A stretch of DNA of 64,000 nt from Larix kaempferi (Eukaryota > Streptophyta > Pinopsida > Pinales > Pinaceae), in assembly GCA_027924585.1 (NCBI GenBank), contig BSBM01001383.1:1946001-2010000 (forward strand). Reading direction: 5' to 3'. How positions within the stretch are numbered: the stretch's first letter is position 1; each line of letters starts with the position of its first letter. The translations under genes and the position numbers were made by a program. The notes beneath the pieces are model-generated. The model saw nothing but the letters and a program-made list of their open reading frames with translations. It was not told the origin of the DNA and did not search any database. Of the stretch, positions 10,997-20,621 are shown in pieces.

Positions 10997-11942
10997 TGTT
11001 AGGACTCAGAAATGTCGTATTTTCATCCACCTTTCCCTTCACTATTCCTTACATTTCATCGCCCTATTAAACCTTCATCATATCATTTGCATAAATACAT
11101 TTGGGTTTCACATTATTATTTTCCACTTTATTCATTTTAGTATTAAAAGTGAATTTATGATTAAATATTAGAAAATATACATGTTTTCATATATATCTCA
11201 ATTTTGTGTGAGCTTTGTAATGTGTAGGAATATGTGAATGATTAAATCAAAGAGACTTCTCAAATATCTCTTACACCATTCCAAAGGAGATAATTATTCA
11301 AGCCTATTCTTAAGGAGAAGATCATGGAAGATTTGGTTGGCATATCTTATCTAGGATTCATGAGAGATATGTGGAGGATTTGAAGGAACCATATCTTGTA
11401 ATAATAGGGAAGTGGTTGAGAGTAGTTGAGAGAATGATGGATCTGTAATTAATGTATTCTTATCTTTTTCTTAAGGACTCTCATGTATAAAGGAGAGTGC
11501 TCCCTCTCCATTCGATTAGGTTGGAATTAGGTTAGATCAAGCTTGTAAGAAGGGATGTAATGAAGTTGGATTGGATTGGATTTTGTATTTGTTAGATTAA
11601 GTCTTGATTTGAGATTCATAATGTGATTCAAGCCTTTCATTGTTATGCTTTCATTATTGTCATTTGATTATTGATTTGTGGATGTGAGCTCACTTATGTC
11701 GTTGTTGTTAACTCTTCACATGTTGTATTTCTCTTACGCAATTTCAATGCTTTCTTAGTTAGTGTTTCCATGCTTTCCTAGATTGATTTGATTCCAGCAA
11801 TTTAGATTAAATTAGATTAGATCTACTTCAGTCCTGCACAAACAGTGCACGTGCTTCGTCAGTTTACGTACCCCGGATTGATAAGTAAATAGTTGGGAAA
11901 CTTACTGCAACGTAATTATTACGACATATAACTCACCTAACA
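10997..11942 (+). repeat. LARD 5' LTR
   Basis: 946 bp, TGTTAGGACTCAG to CTCACCTAACA, preceded by TSD GTTAG. A TATA-like TATAAAGG lies at 11486-11493, followed by a pyrimidine-rich CTCCCTCTCC that could be the transcription start region. It matches the 3' LTR almost base for base. Confidence 0.95.
11486..11493 (+). promoter_or_regulatory. TATA-like box in LARD LTR
   Basis: TATAAAGG lies in the middle of the LTR, about 20 bp before a short pyrimidine-rich initiator-like tract. It is conserved in the 3' LTR (about 19435-19442). Function is inferred. Confidence 0.4.
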
Positions 11943-11945
11943 TTT

Positions 11946-11963
11946 TGGCGCCGTTGCCGGGGA
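11946..11963 (+). other. LARD primer-binding site (Asp tRNA)
   Basis: TGGCGCCGTTGCCGGGGA, three bases after the 5' LTR, matches the primer-binding site that many plant Gypsy (Athila/Tat and related) elements use with aspartate tRNA. It places this pol-less element with the Gypsy superfamily. Confidence 0.92.
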
Positions 11964-12057
11964 AGCACAAGGGATTGAGGTATTAATTTTTTTTTTTCAT
12001 GCAGGTGTGATTATTCATGCTCCTAACTCTGAGGTGACATATGGGTAAGGGCATGAA

Positions 12058-12290
12058 GGGTGTGTTTCAATTTCTGCAAGCGTGTTTCAATTTCTGCAAA
12101 TTAGAGTAAATTCCAATTTCTGCAAGTGTGTTTCAATTTCTGCAAATTAGAGTAAATTTCAATTTCTGCAATTTAGCATAAATTTCAATTTCTGCAAGCA
12201 TGTTTTTGCAATTTCAATTTCTACGACTGTGAAGAGGTTTTCATGTGTTTCAGCAAGAGTGTTTTGTTTTCAGCAAGAGTGATTTTCAGA
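12058..12290 (+). repeat. Short imperfect repeats in LARD leader
   Basis: The phrase TTTCAATTTCTGCAA recurs about six times between 12064 and 12200, sometimes with AATTAGAGTAAA between copies. Two copies of TTTCAGCAAGAGTG follow. This untranslated leader is repetitive and non-coding. Confidence 0.75.
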
Positions 12291-12337
12291 TTTTGATTTG
12301 GGTGCTGTAAGAATCCCTTTTACAATATGGTTTAACC

Positions 12338-12730
12338 ATGAGTATCAGTTTGGAACAACTCACTCAGATCCTTGCAAAAGTTGGGATCTCCTCCTCTCAC
12401 AAGGAAGAGATCTTGACAGCGGCCGAGAACTTAATCACTCCTCCACCAACAAATAAGAATTCCTATGCATCAGAACAGGAAATTGAGGAAGATAATGAGG
12501 AGCTGCAACATGATCTGAGCGAGGAGAATTGCGCTTATGAAAGTCTTATCGAACAATGGTTTCAAGGACGCACCAGGTTAGACGCATTTAGTTTTTATTT
12601 TGTTAATTTAGTGTTTCAGCAAATTTCGCATGTTTATACATATTTCCGATTATTATTTACGAACTTGAAAGAGAACATATTTTTGTTACTGTTACGTGCA
12701 TGGTTCCATTGGAAGTTTGCTTACACGTAA
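12338..12730 (+). CDS. Hypothetical acidic ORF at the gag position of the LARD
   Basis: A 130-residue ORF starts about 375 bp after the primer-binding site, where gag would normally begin. Residues 1-85 look protein-like: an amphipathic start (MSISLEQLTQILAKVG), a Pro-rich turn and a strongly acidic helix-like stretch with EIEEDNEELQ. The remainder is hydrophobic and Phe/Tyr-rich and may be intron-like read-through, since CACCAG|GTTAG near 12575 could serve as a splice donor. I recognise no domain and no zinc knuckle. It could be a gag remnant, an element-specific leader ORF or the first exon of captured sequence. Confidence 0.35.
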   Translation: MSISLEQLTQILAKVGISSSHKEEILTAAENLITPPPTNKNSYASEQEIEEDNEELQHDLSEENCAYESLIEQWFQGRTRLDAFSFYFVNLVFQQISHVYTYFRLLFTNLKENIFLLLLRAWFHWKFAYT

Positions 12731-13021
12731 TTAAATTTTTAAAAATTCCAATTAGCATAGTGTAGGTAGGGAATTGTTTTCAAGTTTTTTTAAGAATAAG
12801 TATGCTCTCCTCCGCGCTTCGTGCGATCGCGAGGATCAGAAAGTAGGATGACTAAAATTGATTTTAGGAAGAATTTTAATTATCGACGATGACACAAAAA
12901 CTGCCTAATCTATTTTTCGTCTACAATTTGTTTCCATTCACTCATAAATTTTCAATACGTTTGCGAAATAAATTTTTAAGTTCTTCTATTCTTTTTGATT
13001 TTCTGAAAACATAAAAATATT

Positions 13022-13044
13022 AAAAAAAAAAAAAAAAAAAAAAA
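13022..13044 (+). repeat. Poly(A) run of about 23
   Basis: An uninterrupted A tract inside the LARD, followed by a change in composition. It might mark a junction left by a processed transcript or be simple slippage. Confidence 0.8.
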
Positions 13045-13991
13045 TTGCGCCTCCATCCTTGGATCTGCAAATAAAATCAATAAAACAACAGCTGAAATAG
13101 TGTCACGTCTAAAATCTTCTCGTCGGTTGGAGTCACAGCAATGCCATATTTTTGCTTTTGTTCTGTCGATGCCTGGAACTAAGCCTGCAACAAAACATGA
13201 AACATTAATTTCTGATCGTCAAAACTCTTAGTCCAGCAGGGATAGCCAACTGGAAATTATGAGCAAATCTAATCTAGCATAAATTTCTATGACTTCAAAT
13301 GCTATGCACTATCATCCGACGCGTCTTCGCAGTCGATTTAATTTGTCTATCCTTATCTTTTCACGGTAATCTGCTCCTGGGATCTTTCCTTAGAAAATTT
13401 TAGTCGATTCGTCATAATATCAGAGCAATGAATGATGGACGTTGCCAAACCATTACAATCTTAAGCATCCTCCTTGTAGGCCGCATCTGCTAAAAATAGT
13501 TGCTGATAGTCCACCAAAAATCGGACGGGATGGAAATCAATTGTTTAAAACGCATTATCCTTTATTAATAAATAACCAAGATAGACGTGATCTGTGTATG
13601 ATTCACCCTTTTCATGGTGGTTTCAACTGGTAGCAATTCTTCACGTATCTGTTAAGATGGGTTGGGGACCGTCCATCTCATTTGACCAAAAATTTTCGGG
13701 CTGAATCACAACGACTTACCATTTTAAGCTAGGCGTAATCCTCTCCTGATATGCTCCAATTCCATTCTTTTGTTAATCAATCTCTCCGAGATTTGGAAAA
13801 TAAAATCAATAATATTATTTGAAGGATGCGATTTTCCTGCCGGCAGTTGAAGGCTCCACTGTGACTGCTCTCCATTCAAAAAAATAATACTTGAGATTCG
13901 ACAAAAGGAATGAGATATCTTTCTGCGGGAATGAGAGGAGGCGCTGCTGCCATTAATATTCAGGCAGCAGAAGTATAGTTAGCAAGCATCG
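13045..13991 (+). other. LARD interior before eS24; no ORF recognised
   Basis: Mixed-composition sequence, less AT-rich than the flanks. The only long ORF here (63 codons at 13442) has no recognisable features. The last 80-90 bp (from about 13905) are GC-richer and end at the eS24 start codon, so they may be captured 5' untranslated sequence of the eS24 transcript. Confidence 0.4.
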
Positions 13992-14306
13992 ATGGCGTCT
14001 ACAGAGGCAAAAGCGATTACCATTCGCACCCGAAAGTTCATGACCAACAGGCTTCTCTCCAGAAATCAATTTGTCATTGATGTTATCCACCCTGGACGGC
14101 CAATTGTTTCAAAGGCTGAACTGAAGGAGAAGCTGGCAAGATTACACGACGTTTGCGATCCTCAAACAGTGGTTATGTTCGGCTTTTGTGTAAATTTCGG
14201 AGGTGGGAAGTCCTCAGGGTTTGGTCTGATCTATGATAACTTGGAAGCTGTAAAGAAATTTGAGCCAAAATATAGGCTTGTCAGGAATGGGCTGGCTATG
14301 CGGTGA
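13992..14306 (+). pseudogene. RPS24: Captured, C-terminally truncated ribosomal protein eS24 (40S S24)
   Basis: An intronless 104-codon ORF matches the eukaryotic small-subunit protein eS24 along nearly its whole length. [15 protein letters not shown] lies near residues 10-24, [16 protein letters not shown] near 38-53, [14 protein letters not shown] near 69-82 and [14 protein letters not shown] near 87-101. eS24 is normally about 130-138 residues and ends in a Lys/Arg-rich tail; here that tail is missing and the frame stops after NGLAMR. Unusual substitutions occur before the FGGGKS loop (GFCVN where KFRTH is usual), so it is diverged as well as truncated. It lies wholly inside a young LTR element, so it is a transduplicated copy and not the host locus. 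Lack of introns favours capture from mRNA. Function as a ribosomal protein is unlikely. Confidence 0.88.
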
Positions 14307-15039
14307 ATCGGAGGAAGCTGTACATGGCGTTGCCTGGGCCATTGAACGTCGTGTACGCTCTATCATTGACAAAACCGAGGGATACCAGCCTGACTTTTTC
14401 ATCAACTGTTTCTGCAAATCTCTTGCACAGCCGCTCATAGCTGTGGACAAAATCTGTTTTGAAGAGTTTTCAGAAGAAACGTCTTCGGTAAGCCACCAAA
14501 CGTGTCTCTGTTTCAAGTCTGGAGCGATATGCGAGGAAGGGTCGATCTCTGCGAGGTCTGTATGCGAGCAAATGCAGTTTAAATCTAAATATGATGTGAA
14601 TAGCCTGTGTTCCCAGCTCTCGAATAATGTATCTATTTCAGAAACGGCCTTACATTCGTACTGGGACTTTTCAGCTTATGGTAATAAGCTGCTTTCATGC
14701 CTTCAATTCCTGCGCTCACAGGATCAAGAAACGGGTAGGACGGTTAAATTGATGATTCGCTTTGGAAAGCAGCTTTTATATGGGCCTAATTTATATGATC
14801 AACTAGGCAGCGGAGATTTCATTTCCCTGCAACGCCTACAGGAAGTCTACAGGCAAAAAGGAATGAATTATATCTTCTCCACTGCATGTTCAGAGACGAA
14901 CCTAACATCTCTTAGGTGTCAGTTAGAACGGTTGGAATACGTGAAGGTCTCCAGTCGAAAGAAGATTAGCATTCATGTGGCGGATCTAGAAAATCTAGGG
15001 CACCCTCAACGATTTAATGTACAGCGAACAGAATCTTAG
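14260..15039 (+). CDS. Unrecognised ORF fused out of frame to eS24 inside the LARD
   Basis: A 259-residue ORF whose first ATG lies within the eS24 region in another frame. The authentic part probably starts at or after the junction near 14297, where eS24 similarity ends. It is Cys- and Ser-rich in the first half (for example [24 protein letters not shown]). The second half has more ordered, charged sequence ([32 protein letters not shown]). I cannot name a family; the [13 protein letters not shown] stretch is only faintly like a segment of a plant DUF7903-type protein, too weak to call. Its length, base composition and lack of stops suggest genuine captured coding sequence. No splice sites were resolved. 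Confidence 0.45.
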   Translation: MSQNIGLSGMGWLCGESEEAVHGVAWAIERRVRSIIDKTEGYQPDFFINCFCKSLAQPLIAVDKICFEEFSEETSSVSHQTCLCFKSGAICEEGSISARSVCEQMQFKSKYDVNSLCSQLSNNVSISETALHSYWDFSAYGNKLLSCLQFLRSQDQETGRTVKLMIRFGKQLLYGPNLYDQLGSGDFISLQRLQEVYRQKGMNYIFSTACSETNLTSLRCQLERLEYVKVSSRKKISIHVADLENLGHPQRFNVQRTES

Positions 15040-15086
15040 CGGGATACTCTTTATTATTAATTTATATCCCTATAAAATCTAACAAC

Positions 15087-15476
15087 TTGACAGAAAGATG
15101 GTGGAGATATGGTGGTGATAGAGCCAGTGTGATGAGAACCACGAATGTTCTGGTGGTAGGCACAGAAATATTTCAAAGGTTAATAGCACGCCTGATCGAT
15201 AATCTTGTCCACTCACTTGATGAGATTTCAATGGCTTCCACCTGTGCCAAATACTTTATGGTTGATATTCGCGGCCAGCGAACAAATTCTGGCAAAGCTT
15301 TACTGCTCGTTGTTTGTAAAGAACACCCAACGGAGACAAAGCAAGGATATCTAAATTTTACAAAAGGGAAAATTAACCAAAGATCTTTGGAATGGAACAA
15401 GAAATTGTTCCCCAACGTGTATTTGCTGGTGGATGCTATGGCAATGAGATCACGCACAGTTACTACGGAGCTGTAG
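15087..15476 (+). CDS. Unrecognised ORF in LARD cargo, possibly the next part of the same captured gene
   Basis: A 129-residue ORF begins 47 bp after the preceding stop, on the same strand in a different frame. It reads as globular protein with alternating hydrophobic and charged segments (TNVLVVGTEIFQRLIARLID, KYFMVDIRGQ, KALLLVVCKEHP, LFPNVYLLVDAMA). The spacing and frame change could reflect a retained intron or a frameshift joining it to 14260-15039. I recognise no catalytic motif and assign no function. Confidence 0.4.
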   Translation: MTERWWRYGGDRASVMRTTNVLVVGTEIFQRLIARLIDNLVHSLDEISMASTCAKYFMVDIRGQRTNSGKALLLVVCKEHPTETKQGYLNFTKGKINQRSLEWNKKLFPNVYLLVDAMAMRSRTVTTEL

Positions 15477-15976
15477 TTCCAAGTACGACCGTGGAGAGTC
15501 CAAAAGCTGTGGATGAAATCCCAATACCACCGCTAATATGGAATAGAAGCAGTCACAAGTCCCTTCTACTCAGTTACTCAGGGGAATAATACATGCTGAT
15601 ACACGTCGACCGATACACATGGAGAATTACACAGTATGTTTCGACGCGATGATACAATCACACGATGAAAGTTTCAAGGAAGGAGCTCCGAATACTCAAC
15701 AGCCAAAGGAACACCACGTTGATATATGCATCCATTGGGATAAAAGGTGTATTCTTCCAAGTCTGCAGCAACACAAAACACCCATTAAATGAGGGAGACG
15801 AGTATTAATGAACTATTTTTATCATTCTGCATTTTGGTTTTGTGTGTTTTTTTTTATGATCGAAAACAGTATTTCGTTTATCATGTTGTTCTTACAATGG
15901 TATGTGGCCGCAGGTTGAAAGAAGGAAGCACGCGTGATCTCAAAATATTTGTTGACTGATCCAATCTCCCACGATC

Positions 15977-16165
15977 TTGGCGATTACTCACATGCACAAA
16001 AATGACAGGCTTAAGGATGAGACAATTGCTAGGAGAATCAACAAACTGTTACTTATGCCCATGGGAAGATTTGATGAAGCTGAGACAAGCAGTGTTGTTG
16101 GAAGCTTTAAAGATATGAGGGCATGCAGATCTGCAGATCAGTTCTTTGATTTCGAGTATTTTTGA
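15977..16165 (+). CDS. Short unrecognised ORF in LARD cargo
   Basis: A 62-residue ORF (near its start MHKNDRLKDETIARRINKLL) with a charged N-terminal half ends in FDFEYF. It follows a TGTGGCCGCAG sequence (15902-15912) that could be a splice acceptor, so it may be a terminal exon of captured host sequence. It is short and without a known motif. Confidence 0.25.
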   Translation: MAITHMHKNDRLKDETIARRINKLLLMPMGRFDEAETSSVVGSFKDMRACRSADQFFDFEYF

Positions 16166-16180
16166 TATCTTGCATCATTT

Positions 16181-16470
16181 TTAAATTTCTTTTTGTGTGA
16201 AGAACAAAAACAATAAAAATCATAAAACTATCAAAGAGGAAAAGAAGAAGAAATGCACGGTTTGCTATGATTTTCATGATTTCAATAGTTATTTTTACTG
16301 CTTCACTTTGCATGGTGCAATTTGACAATAATGGCCTATCTTTTTCTGTCAAAAATTCCCAGGAAAGAAGTCTATCGATAAACACGCACCTTGTTGCTTG
16401 TTTTTAAATTTCTTTATGCGTTTTCCTTTGATGTGAGAAAAATAAAAACAATTCAAACAGGAACCAACGA
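16181..16470 (+). repeat. Imperfect direct repeat in LARD interior
   Basis: The phrase TTTTTAAATTTCTTT followed by TGTGAGAA-type sequence and AATAAAAACAA appears near 16179-16220 and again near 16403-16450. The intervening segment has no coding signal. Confidence 0.5.
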
Positions 16471-16692
16471 AGAAACTAGATTCGCCACGACTGCCAGGTA
16501 AAAATGCATTTCATTTTATTTGAATTTGATTTTCTAAACACATATTTTTCCTGTATTCTATATTTTTCGATGCTCTCACACAAAATTTGCAGGAGGAATA
16601 GTACTCACATTTTTCAGGTTTCGAAGACAATCACATTTCATGCCAAAATGATTTTCGAGAATCACAAAAGAAATTTCAAAGACACATGCTTT

Positions 16693-17135
16693 GGTTGAAC
16701 AGCTGCGTATTGAACAGCTGCGTATTGAACAGCTGCGTATTGAACAGCTGCGCGTTGAACAGCTGCGCATTGAACAGCTGCGCATTAAACAGCTGCGTAT
16801 TGAATAGCTGCGTATTGAACAGCTGCGCGTTGAACAGCTGCGCGTTGAACAGCTGCGTATTGAACAGCTGTGTATTGAACAGCTGCGCGTTGAACAGCTG
16901 CGCATTGAACAGCTGCGCATTGAACAGTTGCGTATTGAACAGCTGCGCATTGTTTAGCTGCGCGTAGAACAGCTGCGCATTGAACGGCTGCGCATTGAAC
17001 GGCTGCGCATTGAACAGCTGCGCATTGAACGGCTGCATATTGAATAGCTGCGTATTGAACAGCTGTGTATTGAACAGCTGTGCATTGAACAGATGCGCGT
17101 TAAACGGCCATTTGAGTGTAGCTGTGCGTTGAACA
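16693..17135 (+). repeat. 15-bp minisatellite, about 29 copies, each with CAGCTG
   Basis: The consensus unit is TTGAACAGCTGCG plus a variable dinucleotide (TA, CG or CA). It is nearly uninterrupted from about 16693 to 17135, with occasional CGGCTG, CAGTTG or TAGCTG variants near the right end. Each unit contains the palindrome CAGCTG. Because 15 is divisible by three, all frames stay open and give low-complexity peptides (LNSCV/LNSCA forward, NAQLF reverse), which I do not regard as genes. Expansion looks recent because most units differ only at the two variable bases. Confidence 0.95.
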
Positions 17136-17303
17136 GCTGCGCAAGCGCAACGGCAATAGGTAACAATATCTTTTATTTTTAATATGCCGCATTAATACTT
17201 ATTTTTGCATATTATATTTTCGAAACTCTGACAGTTTTCATGCAGAATTGGTACTAAGTTTCTTTTCAGATTCACAGACGATCATTTTTAATGCTGCATT
17301 GTT

Positions 17304-17338
17304 AAAAAAAAAAAAAAAAAAAAAAAAAGAAAAAAAAA
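17304..17338 (+). repeat. A-rich homopolymer tract
   Basis: About 25 A, then G, then further A. It separates the minisatellite section from a 3' section shared with 41590-42300, and may mark a composite junction. Confidence 0.8.
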
Positions 17339-17339
17339 C

Positions 17340-18260
17340 TCACGTTGACTGATGTGGGATTCCTTAAGGTCCACCTTTCAACAGTCTTGCCCCATCGACT
17401 TCAACACCTTATCTGGGATATAGACTAGAGTCCATTTTGAGTACCTAGAGGCTTGCATGCCTTAATGGCAAGTTCTCTCGCTGACGATCATGGGAATACA
17501 TCAATGTCCCTTAATCATCAGATCTTGCAAGTGGCTCGACCTCAGCACATCCATTCGCACTTCGCAAGATGTACTCGGGTACCTTGGCACTCATTGACAT
17601 CAATGGTGAGTTGCCTCGCACTGGTTAAAGGCATTCATCAATGGTCGGTAATCCAGTGATTTCTCTTCATGCTCGACATCGACACATCCATTCGCATGCT
17701 TAGAATTGTACCATCGGGTTTTGTAGCGGGTGAAGACTATACACTCTTTCCACAGCAGTTCCCTCAGCAATTCCAGCAGCTTGAATCCATCTATGAGAGT
17801 TTGACAGTTCCACATTTTCATGATTCATCAGCACCAGTTCAGATCCCTCCACTTCACATGCTCCGATTCAGTAGTGACCATCGCTACAGTTCCAGCCGTT
17901 GCTGTTACAGCAGTCATCGTTACAGCAGTTGCTGTTACGGCAGTTACATCAGTTCCGGCGGTTGTTGTTTTAGCACGTCCAGCACTTGTTGTTACAGTAG
18001 TGCTGCTACAGTAGCAGTCACCTTTCACATGTTCCTACAACAGTGCCATCTTTCACGTTACAGCAACGACGCCATTCACAGCTACATTTTTATGATCCTA
18101 CAGCAGTGACACCTTCCATCTTCCAGCCGTCGCAGTTCCATATTCTTTCTGCCAGCCGTTGCAGTAGTTGCGGCTACAGTATTAGTCACGATTTTCTACT
18201 CCAGCAGCTGCAACAACTACATTCCTATTGCATAGTTCATCTACATTTTGGGTAAGTGGA
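17340..18260 (+). repeat. LARD 3' internal region, related to 41590-42300
   Basis: Phrases such as GCATGCCTTAATGGCA, CATTGACATCAATGGTGA and CGGTAATC recur in the same order in the remnant at 41590-42300, so both belong to one retroelement lineage. Within this copy, 17870-18200 is cryptically simple, with repeated GTTACAGCAGTTGCT-like units. ORFs here are Ser/Val/Thr low-complexity translations and are not supported as genes. Confidence 0.65.
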
Positions 18261-18935
18261 GGTATGTTGTTTTCTAAGCTTTGATCATGAAATTCCTTCT
18301 ATGTTGACTTGAATATTTTGGAAAATTCCCTCACCACACTTCATTTCGTTTTCCCTTCCATGACCTACACTATGTTGCATGAGGGCATGCAACCGATTCA
18401 GTTGGGGAGGGGGAACTATTGTCATAATCACCACATTTTTCCTTTATCATCATTCCATTTTCATCCCATTTACCATTCCCAAAAATTTCTTTTCCAACAA
18501 TCCCCTGATGCACTTTACTTCATGCATTAATATACATTGGCATGATTCATACCAAATTGAAAAAATGGCTTTCTTATACTCAGTGATGCTCTCTTATGCA
18601 CATTGATAGCTTATGATTTCCAGTGAAGTGTGTGGTTACAATTATTATCATAACAACAAGCGAAAAAAAAAAAAAAAAATAAATAAATAAAAAAATAAAA
18701 ATAAAATAAAAATAAAAATAAAATGTTGTTAACACAAGAACCAACATTCTTATATTCATGGTTGTTACACAAGAACCAACCATAGGAAAATGCCAGCTGT
18801 TACTCATGAGCTGTTACTCATGTCTCCCACATATCTTGGAAACATTCATCACCATCAATCAAAGCCAAAGTTTAGATGCCAAAGGTTCTTCAGAAGATCC
18901 ATGCATGGTTGCATGAGGACATGCAACACCTTCAG
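18261..18935 (+). other. LARD 3' untranslated section
   Basis: No supported ORF. An A-rich simple tract (A runs and AAAT repeats) covers 18662-18722. The phrase CATGAGGGCATGCAACC near 18377 is partly repeated near 18912 (GCATGAGGACATGCAACACC), each followed by CAGTTGGGGAGG, so the purine-tract region is duplicated. Confidence 0.6.
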
Positions 18936-18945
18936 TTGGGGAGGA
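18936..18945 (+). other. LARD polypurine tract
   Basis: TTGGGGAGGA directly abuts the first base of the 3' LTR, the expected plus-strand primer. A near copy (TTGGGGAGGGGGA) at about 18401 shows the tract region was duplicated within the element. Confidence 0.85.
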
Positions 18946-19891
18946 TGTTAGGACTCAGAAATGTCGTATTTTCATCCACCTTTCCCTTCACTATTCCTTA
19001 CATTTCATCGCCCTATTAAACCTTCATCATATCATTTGCATAAATACATTTGGGTTTCACATTATTATTTTCCACTTTATTCATTTTAGTATTAAAAGTG
19101 AATTTATGATTAAATATTAGAAAATATACATGTTTTCATATATATCTCAATTTTGTGTGAGCTTTGTAATGTGTAGGAATATGTGAATGATTAAATCAAA
19201 GAGACTTCTCAAATATCTCTTACACCATTCCAAAGGAGATAATTATTCAAGCCTATTCTTAAGGAGAAGATCATGGAAGATTTGGTTGGCATATCTTATC
19301 TAGGATTCATGAGAGATATGTGGAGGATTTGAAGGAACCATATCTTGTAATAATAGGGAAGTGGTTGAGAGTAGTTGAGAGAATGATGGATCTGTAATTA
19401 ATGTATTCTTATCTTTTTCTTAAGGACTCTCATGTATAAAGGAGAGTGCTCCCTCTCCATTCGATTAGGTTGGAATTAGGTTAGATCAAGCTTGTAAGAA
19501 GGGATGTAATGAAGTTGGATTGGATTGGATTTTGTATTTGTTAGATTAAGTCTTGATTTGAGATTCATAATGTGATTCAAGCCTTTCATTGTTATGCTTT
19601 CATTATTGTCATTTGATTATTGATTTGTGGATGTGAGCTCACTTATGTCGTTGTTGTTAACTCTTCACATGTTGTATTTCTCTTACGCAATTTCAATGCT
19701 TTCTTAGTTAGTGTTTCCATGCTTTCCTAGATTGATTTGATTCCAGCAATTTAGATTAAATTAGATTAGATCTACTTCAGTCCTGCACAAACAGTGCACG
19801 TGCTTCGTCAGTTTACGTACCCCGGATTGATAAGTAAATAGTTGGGAAACTTACTGCAACGTAATTATTACGACATAGAACTCACCTAACA
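18946..19891 (+). repeat. LARD 3' LTR
   Basis: 946 bp. It matches the 5' LTR with one visible difference (ACATAG versus ACATAT just before the CTCACC end). It is followed by TSD GTTAG (19892-19896). Confidence 0.95.
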
Positions 19892-19896
19892 GTTAG

Positions 19897-20616
19897 TGGT
19901 AGGATTCACCTAATCTTCACTCCAACACTTTGTCTTAAGCCCCTACCATCATTTGTGATCTCCTAATTGACTAATTTAGTCATTAAAACTCATTTCTAGG
20001 TGTTGGAATTTATCTCCTATCACTACTTCATCATTTGGCACTCATTTACTAAGTTTTCTAGTTTCTTTTAGTTGGTTGTTATGTACATTAACACTCAAAT
20101 TGTTTTAGGACAACCACTTAAATTTTGATTATAGCCTTCCATAGTGCTTCTCACTTGCCCAAACAACTTGCATTTGTCATTTCCTATAATGTGTGTTTGT
20201 TTGTGCTTAGATATAGGCAGTACTTAGTTAATATTTCCATCTTTAGCCATTCCCCCAGGGGTGTAATTTTCATATTTGTAATTTCTCTTAAAGCACTCTT
20301 GTTTTTTTTCCAAATTGGTCTTACTAGTACCATGTGAAAGATGGTTTTAACTGGAAAGTATCTAGGAAATTTTGATTGGGGACACCTCTCATGGTGAGTT
20401 CGAGTCTACCTTAATGGATCTAGGAAACCTAAAGAGAGGGGACCCTGCCTATGTGACACTTTGGGGAAGATTCCCAAGGTTCCACCGATATGATGATTGT
20501 TTAATCTCTACAAACATTAAGATCATCAAATCATGTGACAACAATTATCATAAACCTAAAGACCCATATTAATAATTTAGATGTACCTCATACTAATAAC
20601 CACTATAATCCCCTTG
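19897..20616. other. Non-coding stretch between two LTR elements
   Basis: AT-rich. ORFs up to 70 codons lack recognisable features. The right end contains short CTAATAA-type repeats that continue on the far side of Copia-2, consistent with that element splitting a simple pre-existing sequence. Confidence 0.5.
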
Positions 20617-20621
20617 CTAAT

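Larger units (their letters stand above)
10997..19891 (+). mobile_element. Young non-autonomous LTR retrotransposon (LARD type) with captured host sequence
   Basis: The ends are two 946-bp LTRs (10997-11942 and 18946-19891) starting TGTTAGG and ending CCTAACA. They are flanked by a perfect TSD GTTAG (10992-10996 and 19892-19896). An Asp-tRNA primer-binding site follows the 5' LTR and a purine tract precedes the 3' LTR. The 7.0-kb interior has no recognisable protease, integrase, reverse transcriptase or RNase H. Instead it holds a short acidic ORF, a truncated eS24 ribosomal-protein coding region, further unrecognised ORFs, a 15-bp minisatellite and a 3' region resembling 41590-42300. By eye the LTRs differ at one position (near 11929/19878), so insertion was recent. 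Mobility must depend on enzymes from another element. Confidence 0.93.

Noticed and set aside
13992-14306. Functional host eS24 gene
   Set aside because: Lacks the basic C-terminal tail, has unusual substitutions in a conserved loop, and lies wholly inside a TSD-flanked LTR element.
16693-17135. CRISPR-like array
   Set aside because: The 15-bp units are contiguous, with no unique spacers, in a plant genomic context.
16576-17166. Cys/Ser- or Asn/Gln-rich repeated peptides on both strands
   Set aside because: Direct translation of the 15-bp minisatellite; every frame is open for trivial reasons.
17820-18110. Val/Thr-rich and Ser-rich ORFs
   Set aside because: Low-complexity GTTACAGCAGTT-type repeats inside the untranslated 3' part of the LARD.
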